The notes: generated by a model not told the origin, from the sequence alone. Positions 25,054 through 34,791 are shown, counted from the first letter of the stretch. The stretch is 64,000 nt of DNA from Desemzia incerta (GCF_900115825.1 NZ_FOXW01000002.1:215795-279794), one strand, 5' to 3'. Made by a program: numbers and translations.

Positions 25054-27870
25054 TTGAACGATTCAGACAACAAGGACGGACGTTCACTGTGGGAAAAGAT
25101 CTCACAGTATGGTAAATCTGTCTATCAGAACAGTATGAGTTTTATAGATTCAAGTCGAGAAAAAATAGCTGGTAAAAATCGTGCAGAAGAGGATGCCCTT
25201 GCAGCCGAAACTTCAGGCAATCATGAAGTGGATGAAGCAACTGAACTTTCTTCTGATAATATCGACGAAAATAAAGAACCCAGAACAGGTTTCAGCAAAT
25301 TCCTCTTCGGGTTTAATGTTGCTTATAATGTGATCAAGAATTTAGTCATTATCTTTTCTCTTATCCTATTGATCGGTGGAGCATTTGCAGGAGGTGCAGG
25401 TGTTGGTTTGTTTGCTTCTTTAGTCTCTGGTCAAACCCCTCCTTCTTATGAAGATATGCAAGTCGCGATCGGAAACGTGGAGCAAACCTCTACAATGTAT
25501 TACGCAAATGGAGAAACCATCAGTGATTTTCGTTCAGATTTAAAACGAACAACGATTTCTTTAGATGACATATCAGAATATGTTATTAATGGGGTTATTG
25601 CGACAGAAGATGAATACTTCTGGGAACATCCAGGAGTTGTCCCTAAAGCAGTCCTTCGCGCAGTTGTTCAACAACTAACAGGATCTGTTCAAACTTCAGG
25701 TGGATCCACGTTGACTCAACAACTGATCAAACAGCAAATCTTGTCTCCTGAAGTAACTTTTGAACGTAAAGTAAATGAAATATTGATTGCTTTTAGAGTC
25801 GAAAATTACTTCTCTAAAGAAGAAATCTTGCAAGCTTATTTAAATGTTTCTCCTTTTGGAAGAAATAGTTTAGGACAAAATATCGCTGGGGTACAAGAAG
25901 CTGCAACAGGGATTTTTGGCGTAAATGCAAAAGATTTGACTCTTCCTCAAGCTGCTTTCATTGCAGGTCTTCCTCAAAACCCGATTACTTATAGCCCTTA
26001 TACAGGATCAGGTCAGGTAAAAGAAGACCAGACAAGCGGATTAAGTAGAAAAAATGAAGTGTTGTTCCGTATGTTCCGAGAAGGCTATATCACTGAAGAA
26101 GAATATGCATCAGCTCGAGATTATGATTTGACACAAGATTTTATTTTGCGACAAGAAAATGAACAAGATACAAATTCCTTTGCGTATGATGCTGTTGAAA
26201 CGGAAGCACGTTTGATTTTAATGAAGTTATTATATGAAGCAGACGGATTAACCAAAGAAGATATTGACGCTGATCCTAATCTCTATACTCGTTATTACGA
26301 AAGAGCAGATGACGATTTGCGGTTAAATGGTTATAAAGTCTACTCTACTATAGATAAAACCATTCACAATGCTTTAGAACAAGTAGCATCCGAATATGGT
26401 CCTGGCATGGGACGAACGAAGAAGGCGCCTGCGGTTTACGACCCTTCAACCGGGGAATACATCCAACCTATGGAAGAAGACCCTGAAACAGGTGAATCTG
26501 TTCCTAAAATGGTTGAAATCCAAGTCGGTTCTTCATTGGTTGATAACGCGAGCGGCCGGATCATTGCATTTGTCGGCGGTACGAATTACCAAGACAATAT
26601 GCTGAATCACGGTTTGTATGTAGAAAGACAGCCTGGTTCAACGATAAAACCCGTTTTAGTCTATGCTCCAGCTTTGGAAGAAGGATTGATCACACCAGCC
26701 AGTATGGTATCTGACTCTCGTTTGTTCGTACCGAACTGGGTGAATGGGAGAATTGAAGGACATGAAGTTACGAACGTAGGAAATGTTTATTCAGATAAAA
26801 ATGTATCTGCTCGAGAATCGTTAGTCAATTCAATGAATATCCCTACCTCTCGTATTTATTTACAAATGATGGAAAATGGATCTACTCCTGGTAACTTCTT
26901 ACCTTTAATGGGTATTGGAGCGGATGCTGTACATCCTGATGAATATAAAAATGCTGCCTTAGCTTTAGGCGGTACTGGTCATCAAGAAGTTAACGAAGAA
27001 GGCGAAGTTGTGGGCATGATCTATGGTCCAACTGTTTTAGAAATGACGAGTGCGTACACGATGTTGGCAAATCAAGGTGTTCATGCTGATCCTTTCATGA
27101 TTGAACGCATTGAAAACAGTGATGGCGAAGTCATCTACCAACATGAATCTGAGACAACTAAAGTCTTTACTCCTGAAACAGCTTATATGACAGTCGATAT
27201 CTTAAGAGATGTCATGGAAAACAGCACTGTTGGGGGAACTACAGATCAATTGAACTTTTCAGCAGATATTGCTGGTAAAACAGGTACAACGAACGCTCAA
27301 GAAGATATCTGGTTTATTGGTATGACGCCTACTATTACGTTAAGCTCATGGATAGGATATGATGTAGACCAAATTTCTATAGACACAGAAAACGGCGTTC
27401 ACCCTAGTAAGAGAAATTTGAATTTTTGGGCAAGATTGATGAACGCTGTTTATGAGAAAAACCCCACTTTAGTAGGGTCTGATAAAAACTTTACCCGACC
27501 AGAAGGAATCGTCGAAGAAGAAGTTTTGGCTGAAACAGGTATGAAACCTGGTGAAATCACCGTGCCTTCAGATGCTGTAGAAAAAGCTAAAGAATCTGAG
27601 TTGCAATATGCTGATTTTGAAGAAAGAAAACCAAACGTTTCTCCTTCTAGATGGTTGCCTGATGGTGCTAAAGTTTCTATTTCAGGTGATATGAAAAAAG
27701 AGATTTTTGCAAAAGATAAAGTTCCTGGAACTACCGTTTACGATTTCTTGATCGGAAGCCCTCCTCACATTCAAAATAGTTTTTGGAAATCGAAGGCTGG
27801 ATCTGGCGCTAGTGCTAAGGCAAAAGAGAACAATGAAAACAAAGAAGAAGAAAATGCTGACGAGGACTAA
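25054..27870 (+). CDS. Class A penicillin-binding protein (bifunctional)
   Basis: 938 residues. A polar cytoplasmic N-terminus of about 90 residues precedes one membrane anchor (about 95-120). The GT51 glycosyltransferase domain has EDEYFWEHPG (Glu185) and GGSTLTQQLIKQ. The transpeptidase domain has SxxK in PGSTIKP (Ser529), SMN, and KTGTTNAQEDIW. An acidic, Asn/Lys-rich tail ends the protein. It polymerises and cross-links peptidoglycan. The start is TTG at 25054 after GAGGTGA. It is probably a PBP1a/2a-type enzyme; the exact class is not settled. Confidence 0.92.
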   Translation: MNDSDNKDGRSLWEKISQYGKSVYQNSMSFIDSSREKIAGKNRAEEDALAAETSGNHEVDEATELSSDNIDENKEPRTGFSKFLFGFNVAYNVIKNLVIIFSLILLIGGAFAGGAGVGLFASLVSGQTPPSYEDMQVAIGNVEQTSTMYYANGETISDFRSDLKRTTISLDDISEYVINGVIATEDEYFWEHPGVVPKAVLRAVVQQLTGSVQTSGGSTLTQQLIKQQILSPEVTFERKVNEILIAFRVENYFSKEEILQAYLNVSPFGRNSLGQNIAGVQEAATGIFGVNAKDLTLPQAAFIAGLPQNPITYSPYTGSGQVKEDQTSGLSRKNEVLFRMFREGYITEEEYASARDYDLTQDFILRQENEQDTNSFAYDAVETEARLILMKLLYEADGLTKEDIDADPNLYTRYYERADDDLRLNGYKVYSTIDKTIHNALEQVASEYGPGMGRTKKAPAVYDPSTGEYIQPMEEDPETGESVPKMVEIQVGSSLVDNASGRIIAFVGGTNYQDNMLNHGLYVERQPGSTIKPVLVYAPALEEGLITPASMVSDSRLFVPNWVNGRIEGHEVTNVGNVYSDKNVSARESLVNSMNIPTSRIYLQMMENGSTPGNFLPLMGIGADAVHPDEYKNAALALGGTGHQEVNEEGEVVGMIYGPTVLEMTSAYTMLANQGVHADPFMIERIENSDGEVIYQHESETTKVFTPETAYMTVDILRDVMENSTVGGTTDQLNFSADIAGKTGTTNAQEDIWFIGMTPTITLSSWIGYDVDQISIDTENGVHPSKRNLNFWARLMNAVYEKNPTLVGSDKNFTRPEGIVEEEVLAETGMKPGEITVPSDAVEKAKESELQYADFEERKPNVSPSRWLPDGAKVSISGDMKKEIFAKDKVPGTTVYDFLIGSPPHIQNSFWKSKAGSGASAKAKENNENKEEENADED

Positions 27871-27885
27871 ACAACTTCTCTTAGC

Positions 27886-27928
27886 AAAAAAAGGTTCATT
27901 GGGTTCTGTACCTAATGAACCTTTTTTG
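27886..27928 (+). terminator. PBP terminator
   Basis: AAAAAAAGGTTCATT (27886-27900) pairs with AATGAACCTTTTTT. Strong stem with a T run on both strands. Confidence 0.85.
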
Positions 27929-27972
27929 TGTCTATTTTATTTTTAAACAATCCCAACTCCTTTAGATTGAAA

Positions 27973-28022
27973 TAAAAAAGAATCCTTGCCTACTCTTATT
28001 GATGAGTAGACAAGGATTCTTT
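27973..28022 (-). terminator. ccpA terminator
   Basis: AAAGAATCCTTG pairs with CAAGGATTCTTT, with an inner CTACTC/GAGTAG stem and a T6 tract on the minus strand, 8 bases after the ccpA stop. Confidence 0.88.
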
Positions 28023-28030
28023 AGTTTAGA

Positions 28031-29041
28031 TTAATCTTCTGACCGTGTTGTTCCTCTATGCGCAACATGATAAGGCAAGATAATCGTTTTTTCGTCTGTT
28101 TCTTCTTTATTCATCAACTTAGTCAACAATCTCATCGCTACCGCACCGATATCATATAAAGGTTGAGTGATCGTACTTAATTTAGGACGAGTCATTTCAG
28201 TTAATTTAGAGTTATTGGTTGTCACGATTTCGAACTCTTCAGGAACTTTGACACCTCTGTCTACCGCTCCGTTTAGGATGCCTACTGCTAATTCATCATC
28301 ACCAACAAATGCTGCTGTAGCTCCAGATTCTGCTAATTTAGTGAACAACTCTTCTCCACTTGTGAAACTATATTCTGATTCAAAAATCAAGCTTTCATCA
28401 AATTCCATCGAAGCTTTTTCTAAAGCATCTTTATAACCAGCTAAACGGTAAATCCCATTGATAGGATCCGCTTGCGGTCCTGATACAAAAGCGATTCTTT
28501 CATTTCCAGATTTAATCAACTCAGCAACCACTTCTTCTGCTGCATTTCTATAATCCACATTTACACTGCCTACTTGTTCATCAGGATCTACAGTTCCTGC
28601 TAAAACTACTGGAGTTTTAGAACGAGAAAATTCAGCTCTCATATCATCTGTGATTTTATGCCCCATGTAAATAATACCGTCTACTTGTTTTGCAAGTAAT
28701 GTATTTAATACTTGGATTTCTTTTACATCGTTTTGATCAGAGTTGGCTAAAATGATATTGTATTTGTACATACTTGCAATATCATCGATCCCTCTTGCTA
28801 AAGATGCAAAGTATAAGTTGGTTACATCTGGGATGATAACTCCCACTGTAGTCGTTTTTTTACTTGCCAATCCACGTGCTACTGCGTTTGGACGGTAATC
28901 TAAACGATCAATAACGTCCAACACTTTTTTACGAGTAGTTGGTTTTACATTAGGATTGCCGTTTACAACACGAGATACTGTAGCCATTGAAACGTTTGCT
29001 TCACGTGCAACATCATAAATCGTAATAGTCTGTTTTTCCAT
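28031..29041 (-). CDS. ccpA: Catabolite control protein A
   Basis: 336 residues, LacI family. N-terminal helix-turn-helix TIYDVAREANVSMATVSRVVNG and hinge helix NAVARGLASKKT, followed by the effector domain with VGVIIPDVTNLYFASLARGI. CcpA binds cre sites with HPr-Ser46-P and governs carbon catabolite repression. The divergent pepQ neighbour is the classic arrangement in Lactobacillales, supporting CcpA rather than another LacI member. Confidence 0.95.
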   Translation of the reverse strand: MEKQTITIYDVAREANVSMATVSRVVNGNPNVKPTTRKKVLDVIDRLDYRPNAVARGLASKKTTTVGVIIPDVTNLYFASLARGIDDIASMYKYNIILANSDQNDVKEIQVLNTLLAKQVDGIIYMGHKITDDMRAEFSRSKTPVVLAGTVDPDEQVGSVNVDYRNAAEEVVAELIKSGNERIAFVSGPQADPINGIYRLAGYKDALEKASMEFDESLIFESEYSFTSGEELFTKLAESGATAAFVGDDELAVGILNGAVDRGVKVPEEFEIVTTNNSKLTEMTRPKLSTITQPLYDIGAVAMRLLTKLMNKEETDEKTIILPYHVAHRGTTRSED

Positions 29042-29171
29042 TTTTTAATAGCTCCTTTAAAGTCATGTCGTTCATTTTTAACCTATTTTTCAATAAATCT
29101 AATCTACCAAATCTAATTCAATATTGCAAGCGGTTTATATTTATTTTCATGAAATTTTCACTTACTTTTTC

Positions 29172-29185
29172 AGATAACGCTTCCA
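29172..29185. promoter_or_regulatory. cre-like site between ccpA and pepQ
   Basis: AGATAACGCTTCCA matches the cre consensus TGWAARCGYTWNCW at 12 of 14 positions. It lies between the divergent ccpA and pepQ genes, where CcpA autoregulation is known in relatives. A weaker match is at 29125-29138. Confidence 0.45.
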
Positions 29186-29266
29186 AAAAATAATTTTATC
29201 TTCTGCGGTTGCTTAATGATACAATAAAATAGAATGCAATAAAGCTATCTAGAAAGAAGGAATAGA

Positions 29267-30364
29267 ATGTTCAAACAATTAACTTTTCTGCAAAATTGGT
29301 TACAAGAAAATGACGTAGACGCTGTTTTTATCAATGATCCTAACCACGTCGCTTACTTTAGCGGTTATCACAGTGAACCGCATGAAAGAATTTTAGCTCT
29401 TCTTGTCTTTAAACAAGCTGCTCCGTTTCTTTTCGTCCCTGCTCTAGAGAAAGAAGATGCATTGTCTAGTCCATGGACATTTGATGTAGCTTCTTACTTA
29501 GACCATGAAAATCCTTGGAATATCATCCAACAGACAATCCTGCAACGAGCAGATCATTTAGCGACTATAGCTGTTGAAAAAGATTTCTTAACAGTCTCTA
29601 AATTCGAACAACTGAATCTTGCGCTTTCTCCTTCATCCATTAAAGACATAAGCCCTATTATTCAACAAATGAAAGTTATTAAAACGCCAGACGAAATCCA
29701 AAAAATGATTGAAGCCGGTAAATGGGCAGATAAAGCTTTAGAAATTGGATTCAACGCTATAGGTGAAGGTCTTGAAGAACAAGAAATCGTTGCGGTTATT
29801 GAATATGAATTGAAAAAAATGGGCATTAAAAATATGAGTTTTGAAACCATGGTCTTGACCGGTGACAATGCCGCTAGCCCACACGGCACACCTGGTGATA
29901 GAAAAATTGAGAAAAATGATCTCATATTATTTGATCTAGGCGTAGTCTACGAAGGATATACCAGTGACGTTACGCGCACAGTAGCTTTCGGAGAACCTTC
30001 CCAACAAGCTAAAGACATCTATAATCTAGTCCTCGAAGCTAATGAAGCGGCTATTGCAGCTGTCAAGCCTGGGATAACTGCAGGAGAGTTAGACAGAATA
30101 GCCCGAGACGTTATCTCAGAGGCTGGGTATGGAAAATATTTCAACCATCGACTAGGTCATGGATTAGGAAGCAATGTTCATGAGTTTCCTTCGATCATGG
30201 GAGGGAATGATTTAGTGATCGAAGAAGGTATGTGTTTTTCCATCGAGCCCGGCATTTATGTGCCCGGTGTAGCTGGGGTGCGTATAGAAGACTGTGTCTA
30301 TGTGACAGCAGATGGATGTGAAGTTCTCACTCACACACCTAAATCACTGACTGTTGTCTCTTAA
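29267..30364 (+). CDS. pepQ: Xaa-Pro dipeptidase
   Basis: 365 residues, M24B family. Metal ligands: ILFDLGVVYEGYTSDVTRTV, HRLGHGLGSNVHEFP, SIEPGIYVPG and GVRIEDCVYV. N-terminal domain with FINDPNHVAYFSGYHSEPHER. It hydrolyses Xaa-Pro dipeptides in the cytoplasm. GAAGGAATAG precedes the ATG. Pairing with ccpA supports pepQ. Confidence 0.94.
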   Translation: MFKQLTFLQNWLQENDVDAVFINDPNHVAYFSGYHSEPHERILALLVFKQAAPFLFVPALEKEDALSSPWTFDVASYLDHENPWNIIQQTILQRADHLATIAVEKDFLTVSKFEQLNLALSPSSIKDISPIIQQMKVIKTPDEIQKMIEAGKWADKALEIGFNAIGEGLEEQEIVAVIEYELKKMGIKNMSFETMVLTGDNAASPHGTPGDRKIEKNDLILFDLGVVYEGYTSDVTRTVAFGEPSQQAKDIYNLVLEANEAAIAAVKPGITAGELDRIARDVISEAGYGKYFNHRLGHGLGSNVHEFPSIMGGNDLVIEEGMCFSIEPGIYVPGVAGVRIEDCVYVTADGCEVLTHTPKSLTVVS

Positions 30365-30385
30365 AAACCATCTGATAATTTACTG

Positions 30386-30432
30386 TTGCACAAAAAGAGA
30401 GACCGGAAGATTCCGGTCTCTCTTTTGTGCAA
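30386..30432 (+). terminator. pepQ terminator 1
   Basis: A 47-base near-perfect inverted repeat, TTGCACAAAAAGAGAGACC on the left and GGTCTCTCTTTTGTGCAA on the right, with GAAG/ATTC at the apex. Very stable hairpin usable in both directions. Confidence 0.85.
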
Positions 30433-30468
30433 CATAGGTAAACAAGTTGTTTTCTATGTCTTTTTTTT
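30432..30468 (+). terminator. pepQ terminator 2
   Basis: ACATAG with CTATGT and AAACAA with TTGTTT form a stem, followed by eight T (30461-30468). It directly follows terminator 1. Confidence 0.65.
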
Positions 30469-30492
30469 GTACTCGATTTACTGTAAGACAGC

Positions 30493-31092
30493 TTAGATTC
30501 CGACATTTGTATTAGTCGTTCTTTCTCCATCGCTTTCTTCAGTTGTTTGTTCTGTGCTGACATTTGTAGTAGTGTATTGAGGATCTTCATCAGCTTTTTC
30601 TTGGTCATAATCAAAATCCATTGTAGCTCTTTCCACATCTTTTTTCATATTGCCAGCAGTATACTGAGGCATTTCACGAGATTTTTCTGCTTCAGAAACT
30701 TTTTTCTCTTGTTCCGATTGGAACTCTTCTTTGACTTCAGTTCCTTTTTCTTTCACTTGTTCGGCTGCATCTTTTACTTCAGATTTAATGTCGTCCAAGT
30801 TGTCTTTTAATCCTTGCGAATTAGAAGACATTTGACTCTTCATTTTATTAGCAGTATCTTTTAAGCTGATTTTGATGTCTTCTGTTGCACTCATAGCAAC
30901 ATCTCTCATCTCAGTGCCTTTATCTTTTGCTATTTGCGAATAGTCTTTTGCAGTTCCTTTAGCTTTATCTGCTTGATCAGAAAGGTCTGATCTCAATTCT
31001 TTTCCTGATTTAGGTGCTAATAAAAGTGTTGTTGCTGCAGCTGCAGTTGCTCCTAAAATTGCTCCTAATAAAAATCCGCCTTTTTTACTCAT
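30493..31092 (-). CDS. ytxH: YtxH-domain protein
   Basis: 199 residues. Glycine/alanine-rich hydrophobic N-terminus (GGFLLGAILGATAAAATTLLLAPKSGKELR) is the YtxH signature. A long charged helical body with repeated Lys/Asp/Ser and an acidic Thr/Gln-rich tail follows. Likely membrane-associated; in Bacillus ytxGH belong to the general stress regulon. It lies 51 bases after ytxG and near ccpA, as in other Firmicutes. Length is longer than most YtxH proteins. Confidence 0.82.
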   Translation of the reverse strand: MSKKGGFLLGAILGATAAAATTLLLAPKSGKELRSDLSDQADKAKGTAKDYSQIAKDKGTEMRDVAMSATEDIKISLKDTANKMKSQMSSNSQGLKDNLDDIKSEVKDAAEQVKEKGTEVKEEFQSEQEKKVSEAEKSREMPQYTAGNMKKDVERATMDFDYDQEKADEDPQYTTTNVSTEQTTEESDGERTTNTNVGI

Positions 31093-31143
31093 AATTCAAT
31101 CTTCCTTTCTCTCTATAAAAGTTGTAGATTGTATGACTCTTGA

Positions 31144-31578
31144 TTATTCTGAATCTTTTTTATTTTTTCTTTTGCGGTTCATGTTCATAGCTGTCTTACC
31201 TACTTTTGTCACAACGCCTGTTTGAGCAGTACGTTTTGTTACTCCTGTAACACGGTCAGTTAAGTTGCGTGTAGAAGAGTTTAGATTTGAAACAGATACC
31301 CCTAGATCTCCAATAGCTTGGAATAAAGGATCGGTTTTACCTAACTTGCCGTTTACATCATCCAATGTTGTATTGGATTTGTTCAATAACCCCTCTACTT
31401 CAATCAATAAATTGTCCGCGTCTTTAGTGATCACTCGTAGACTCGAGTTAGCTTCCTTGACTGTATCGGAAACTTCTCCCATGATTTTTGAAACTTTAAG
31501 CAAGACAATCACTAAAAAGACTACTAGTACTGCAAATGCAACCGCTGCAATCAACGCAGCAATTTCTCCACCTGTCAT
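31144..31578 (-). CDS. ytxG: DUF948 protein, YtxG-like
   Basis: 144 residues. One N-terminal membrane helix (IAALIAAVAFAVLVVFLVIVLL) and then a coiled-coil-like body with VSDTVKEANSSLRVITKDADNLL, the DUF948 pattern. A basic tail NRKRKNKKDSE ends it. Encoded with ytxH, probably one operon. Function is unknown; envelope or stress role by association. Confidence 0.82.
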   Translation of the reverse strand: MTGGEIAALIAAVAFAVLVVFLVIVLLKVSKIMGEVSDTVKEANSSLRVITKDADNLLIEVEGLLNKSNTTLDDVNGKLGKTDPLFQAIGDLGVSVSNLNSSTRNLTDRVTGVTKRTAQTGVVTKVGKTAMNMNRKRKNKKDSE

Positions 31579-31891
31579 ATGAATCCCTCACTTCCTTAAA
31601 TTTTTCAATTTATTCTTTAAATGTTTCGTTCAAATCAATAAAGATCAAACATGGCAACATTTAAAAAACGTTTTCTATTCGTGTATAGAATACCATTTAA
31701 AAAAAAGGAGTTCAAACAATACGAAATAGAACAGGAAAAAAAGTTCGCTTTTAGCTTTATTATGAGTATTTGCACACATTAAACCGGCTTATAACAATGG
31801 TCACAGAAGTTTAACACCTCTTTGGTTTTATTTAAGTCGTTATTTTGTTAAGATGTCATTTAGCAGCGATTATTTCTCATGAGGTGATAAA
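31579..31891. other. Divergent intergenic region between ytxGH and mscS
   Basis: 313 bases, no gene. On the minus strand TTGAAC (31710-31715), 17 bases, TATTCT (31687-31692) is a plausible ytxGH promoter. On the plus strand only the GAGGTGATAAAATG start region of mscS is clear. No hairpin of note. Confidence 0.5.
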
Positions 31892-32776
31892 ATGAATGAA
31901 TCAAATGTTACAGAGTCTGTAGTGAATGATGTGGTTGAAAAAACAAATTTATTCAGCCGATATTGGAATTCCATTAATTGGAATGAAATCATCAGCACTA
32001 TCTTGACCACTAGTCTGCAAATCTTATTTTTCTTGATCCTGTTTTATATCCTAAAAAAAATCGGGAATGTTTTGATCACTAAGGCTTTTTCAAGCTATAG
32101 AAGAAAAGAAAACATATCTATCAATCGATTGAATACATTGAACAGCCTATCGCAAAATATTTTTCACGCTGTCATAGGTTTTCTGTTAGCTTATTCTATA
32201 CTGAATGTAATTGGCGTGCCTGTGGCTTCTTTACTAACTGGTGCCGGTGTAATTGGTTTGGCTTTATCTTTAGGTGCTCAAGGTTTTGTCAGCGACATTG
32301 TAAATGGTTTTTTCCTCTTGCTTGAAAAGCAAATGGATGTCGGTGACGTGGTAGAGTTGGATACGGTATCTGGAACAGTCGTTGATGTGAACCTTAAAAC
32401 GACGTTGGTTAAAAGTTTTGATGGCACATTGAATTTTGTCCCTAACCGTTACATTACAATAGTCAGCAATAAATCTCGTGAAGACATGCAAGTAATGATC
32501 AAAATTCGTCTTTATCCTGACGCTGACATTCAAAAAGTCTCCAAGGTTATTTCTGAAGTGAATGAGCGACTTGTTCCTCAGTTTCCTGAGATTACAGAAG
32601 AACCTTCTTATACTGGAATGATCGATATAGGAGAAGGTCAGACTGGAATTCGGATAACCATGTATACTTTAAATGGTCAGCAATTTGACATTCAGCATCG
32701 TTTTTTCCAAGAGTATGTCAGCAGTCTAACAGAAGCAGGTATAAAAATTCCTTTAACAAAATATCCAATAGTCTAG
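31892..32776 (+). CDS. mscS: Small-conductance mechanosensitive channel, MscS family
   Basis: 294 residues. Three membrane helices, the last with the Gly/Ala-rich pore pattern LLTGAGVIGLALSLGAQGFVSDIVNGFFLLLEKQMDVGD. A beta domain (GTVVDVNLKTTLVKSFDGTLNFVPN) follows. The channel opens under hypo-osmotic stress. GAGGTGA before ATG. Monocistronic. Confidence 0.93.
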   Translation: MNESNVTESVVNDVVEKTNLFSRYWNSINWNEIISTILTTSLQILFFLILFYILKKIGNVLITKAFSSYRRKENISINRLNTLNSLSQNIFHAVIGFLLAYSILNVIGVPVASLLTGAGVIGLALSLGAQGFVSDIVNGFFLLLEKQMDVGDVVELDTVSGTVVDVNLKTTLVKSFDGTLNFVPNRYITIVSNKSREDMQVMIKIRLYPDADIQKVSKVISEVNERLVPQFPEITEEPSYTGMIDIGEGQTGIRITMYTLNGQQFDIQHRFFQEYVSSLTEAGIKIPLTKYPIV

Positions 32777-32828
32777 CTTTCCAAAATAGTAATCATGGTA
32801 CACGCAAATTCATCAATCTTGTCTATAC

Positions 32829-32876
32829 AAAAAAGAAGCCGAATCGGAGCAAACTACCGATTCGGCTTCTTTTTAT
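32829..32876. terminator. Bidirectional terminator after mscS
   Basis: AAAAAGAAGCCGAATCGG pairs with CCGATTCGGCTTCTTTTT. It separates convergent mscS and the deacetylase gene. Confidence 0.9.
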
Positions 32877-32878
32877 TT

Positions 32879-34045
32879 TTAACTCAAAGCTACCTTTTCT
32901 TGTTCTAAAACATGGTTTGCCTTTGCTTCTAAGAAGTCGCAAACAGTTTTTATAGCAAAAGGAATGGCCTCTTCTTTAGGAGACATTTGAGGATGGTGCA
33001 ATCCATATGGAGTATCGACACCTAGCCAAAACATCGTTCCAGGTACCTTGTCCAATAAGTATCCAAAGTCTTCTCCAGTCATGGCAGTCCCAGCTTCTTC
33101 ATAATGAACATCAGCACGATGTTTCATAAACTGAACAAATGCTTCTGTTTCTTTTGGCGTATTGATAACCGGCAAATAGCCGTACATGTTCAAATCTACA
33201 TCAACTTTACATTGATAAGTCATTTCAATCCCTTGAGCGATTTCTTTAAATCGTTTTTGGACCCGATAACTCATGTCTTTAGTCAATGCACGTATAGTCC
33301 CTTCAATACGAGCATGATCACTGATGACATTTCCGGTCGTTCCAGCATGGAATGAACCTAACGTCACAACCGCTCCTTCAACAGGATTTACATTTCTGCT
33401 GACGATCGTTTGCACTTGGTTTACAAACTGGCTGGCTGCTACAACCATGTCATTTGATTCTTGAGGATAAGCTGCGTGTCCTCCGATTCCATGGAAGTCC
33501 ACCGTCAAATCACATGTGGATGCAAATAAAGTCCCTTCTTTGGTTGCGATAGTTCCTACAGGTCTATTTGGATCAACATGCAGCGCATAAAATTCATCCG
33601 GCATCCATTCATTTAGGAATCCTTTATCATAATAGATTTTTGCTCCACTGACCGTTTCTTCTGCCGGCTGAAAAAAGAACACAAGGTGATCTTTAGCAGG
33701 ATGCTCACTAAAATGAGTCAATATCCCTAGGGTGATGGCCATATGTACATCATGCCCACAAGCGTGCATTCTTCCTTCATGAGTAGACTCAAAAGTCAAA
33801 TCCGTTTTTTCTACGACAGGCAAACCATCAATATCTGTTCTCCATCCAATCGTACGGTTTCCTTCAGTCCCTTTTACCCTCACTAAAATAGCTGTTTCAT
33901 CTACTTTGATTTCTAAGTGTTCTTGAGGCAATTGCTGAATGATTTTCAACAAATAATCTCGTGTTTTGTATTCTTCCAGCCCTACTTCAGGTATCAAATG
34001 CAAATCTCTTCTTATTTTTATAAATGGGTCTATTTTTTCTACCAT
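32879..34045 (-). CDS. M20 amidohydrolase, probable N-acetyldiaminopimelate deacetylase
   Basis: 388 residues, M20D family. Metal motif MHACGHDVHMA near residue 96, FFFQPAEET, and the dimerisation lid around HGIGGHAAYPQ. YkuR-type enzymes deacetylate N-acetyl-LL-diaminopimelate in lysine and peptidoglycan precursor synthesis. The partner dapD (ykuQ) is not adjacent here, but the YkuL/DarB homolog is upstream as in Bacillus ykuL-ykuQ-ykuR. A general aminoacylase cannot be excluded. Confidence 0.8.
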   Translation of the reverse strand: MVEKIDPFIKIRRDLHLIPEVGLEEYKTRDYLLKIIQQLPQEHLEIKVDETAILVRVKGTEGNRTIGWRTDIDGLPVVEKTDLTFESTHEGRMHACGHDVHMAITLGILTHFSEHPAKDHLVFFFQPAEETVSGAKIYYDKGFLNEWMPDEFYALHVDPNRPVGTIATKEGTLFASTCDLTVDFHGIGGHAAYPQESNDMVVAASQFVNQVQTIVSRNVNPVEGAVVTLGSFHAGTTGNVISDHARIEGTIRALTKDMSYRVQKRFKEIAQGIEMTYQCKVDVDLNMYGYLPVINTPKETEAFVQFMKHRADVHYEEAGTAMTGEDFGYLLDKVPGTMFWLGVDTPYGLHHPQMSPKEEAIPFAIKTVCDFLEAKANHVLEQEKVALS

Positions 34046-34069
34046 GGTCTTGCTCCTTACGTTTATCTA

Positions 34070-34103
34070 ACATACAAATAAACCAGACATTCTGTTTCTG
34101 GTT
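34070..34103 (-). terminator. Weak terminator after the CBS-pair gene
   Basis: AACCAGA (34081-34087) pairs with TCTGGTT (34097-34103), followed on the minus strand by TATTTGTATG. Weak T tail. Confidence 0.35.
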
Positions 34104-34186
34104 ATTGATGAGTTGATTTTTTTGGCTTATTTGTTTTTAATCGCTTCTTCAGTTTGATGATGATCTTTAACTGATCAGTCAACCCT

Positions 34187-34669
34187 TTACTGAAAAATAG
34201 ATTCTTGATGCAATTGAACATCGTAACGGTGCTCAAATTCATGTGCTACATGGTTTACTGATTTTAGAATTTCTCTTCTTGTAACAATGCCTTGGAATTT
34301 CTTTTCGTTGTCTACAATACAAATAAACGCATTATCGACCAGCAAATGCAACAAATCTTCCAGTTCATAATCATCATTTAAAACAGCAAAATCCGTTCGC
34401 ATCACTTCTCCTACCGTTAATGAATCTAAACGGTCAAAGTGGATTTCCGTAACACCTGTGATAGCTTCTATAATCAATGGAATCGAAATCAGTCCGCTGA
34501 CACGGGCTTCTTTGTCTAAAACAACGATAACATTAAATCCGATCTTGGTTAAGACTAGTAGAGCATGGTTTAAATTATTTTCTGCTTGGACATGTGCCAC
34601 TTCTCTGGCAGGAATCAAGAAATTTTCTTGATTTTCTAAAAACATCTCTTGGATTTTATCTCCAATCAT
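34187..34669 (-). CDS. cbpB: CBS-pair protein, DarB/CbpB family (c-di-AMP sensor)
   Basis: 160 residues made of two CBS motifs: residues about 15-75 (ALLVLTKIGFNVIVVLDKEARVSGLISI) and 85-145 (EVMRTDFAVLNDDYELEDLLHLLVDN). YkuL (DarB) of Bacillus and CbpB of Listeria bind c-di-AMP; the free form interacts with the (p)ppGpp synthetase Rel. The assignment rests on length, domain pair and the ykuL-ykuR-like context. Cytoplasmic. Confidence 0.8.
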   Translation of the reverse strand: MIGDKIQEMFLENQENFLIPAREVAHVQAENNLNHALLVLTKIGFNVIVVLDKEARVSGLISIPLIIEAITGVTEIHFDRLDSLTVGEVMRTDFAVLNDDYELEDLLHLLVDNAFICIVDNEKKFQGIVTRREILKSVNHVAHEFEHRYDVQLHQESIFQ

Positions 34670-34791
34670 GGATGGTTTCCTCCTAATATTATCTTCATTA
34701 CTATTGGTATTTTACAGTACGCAGACGAATAATCCTATCTTTTAGCAAACATCTTAAAATAAATCGAATTTCACCGAAGCATTAGGCTTTT

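Noticed and set aside
30339-30638. 99-codon minus-strand frame overlapping the pepQ end and ytxH end
   Set aside because: It runs through two terminator hairpins and the C-terminal codons of ytxH in another frame, with no ribosome site or family likeness.
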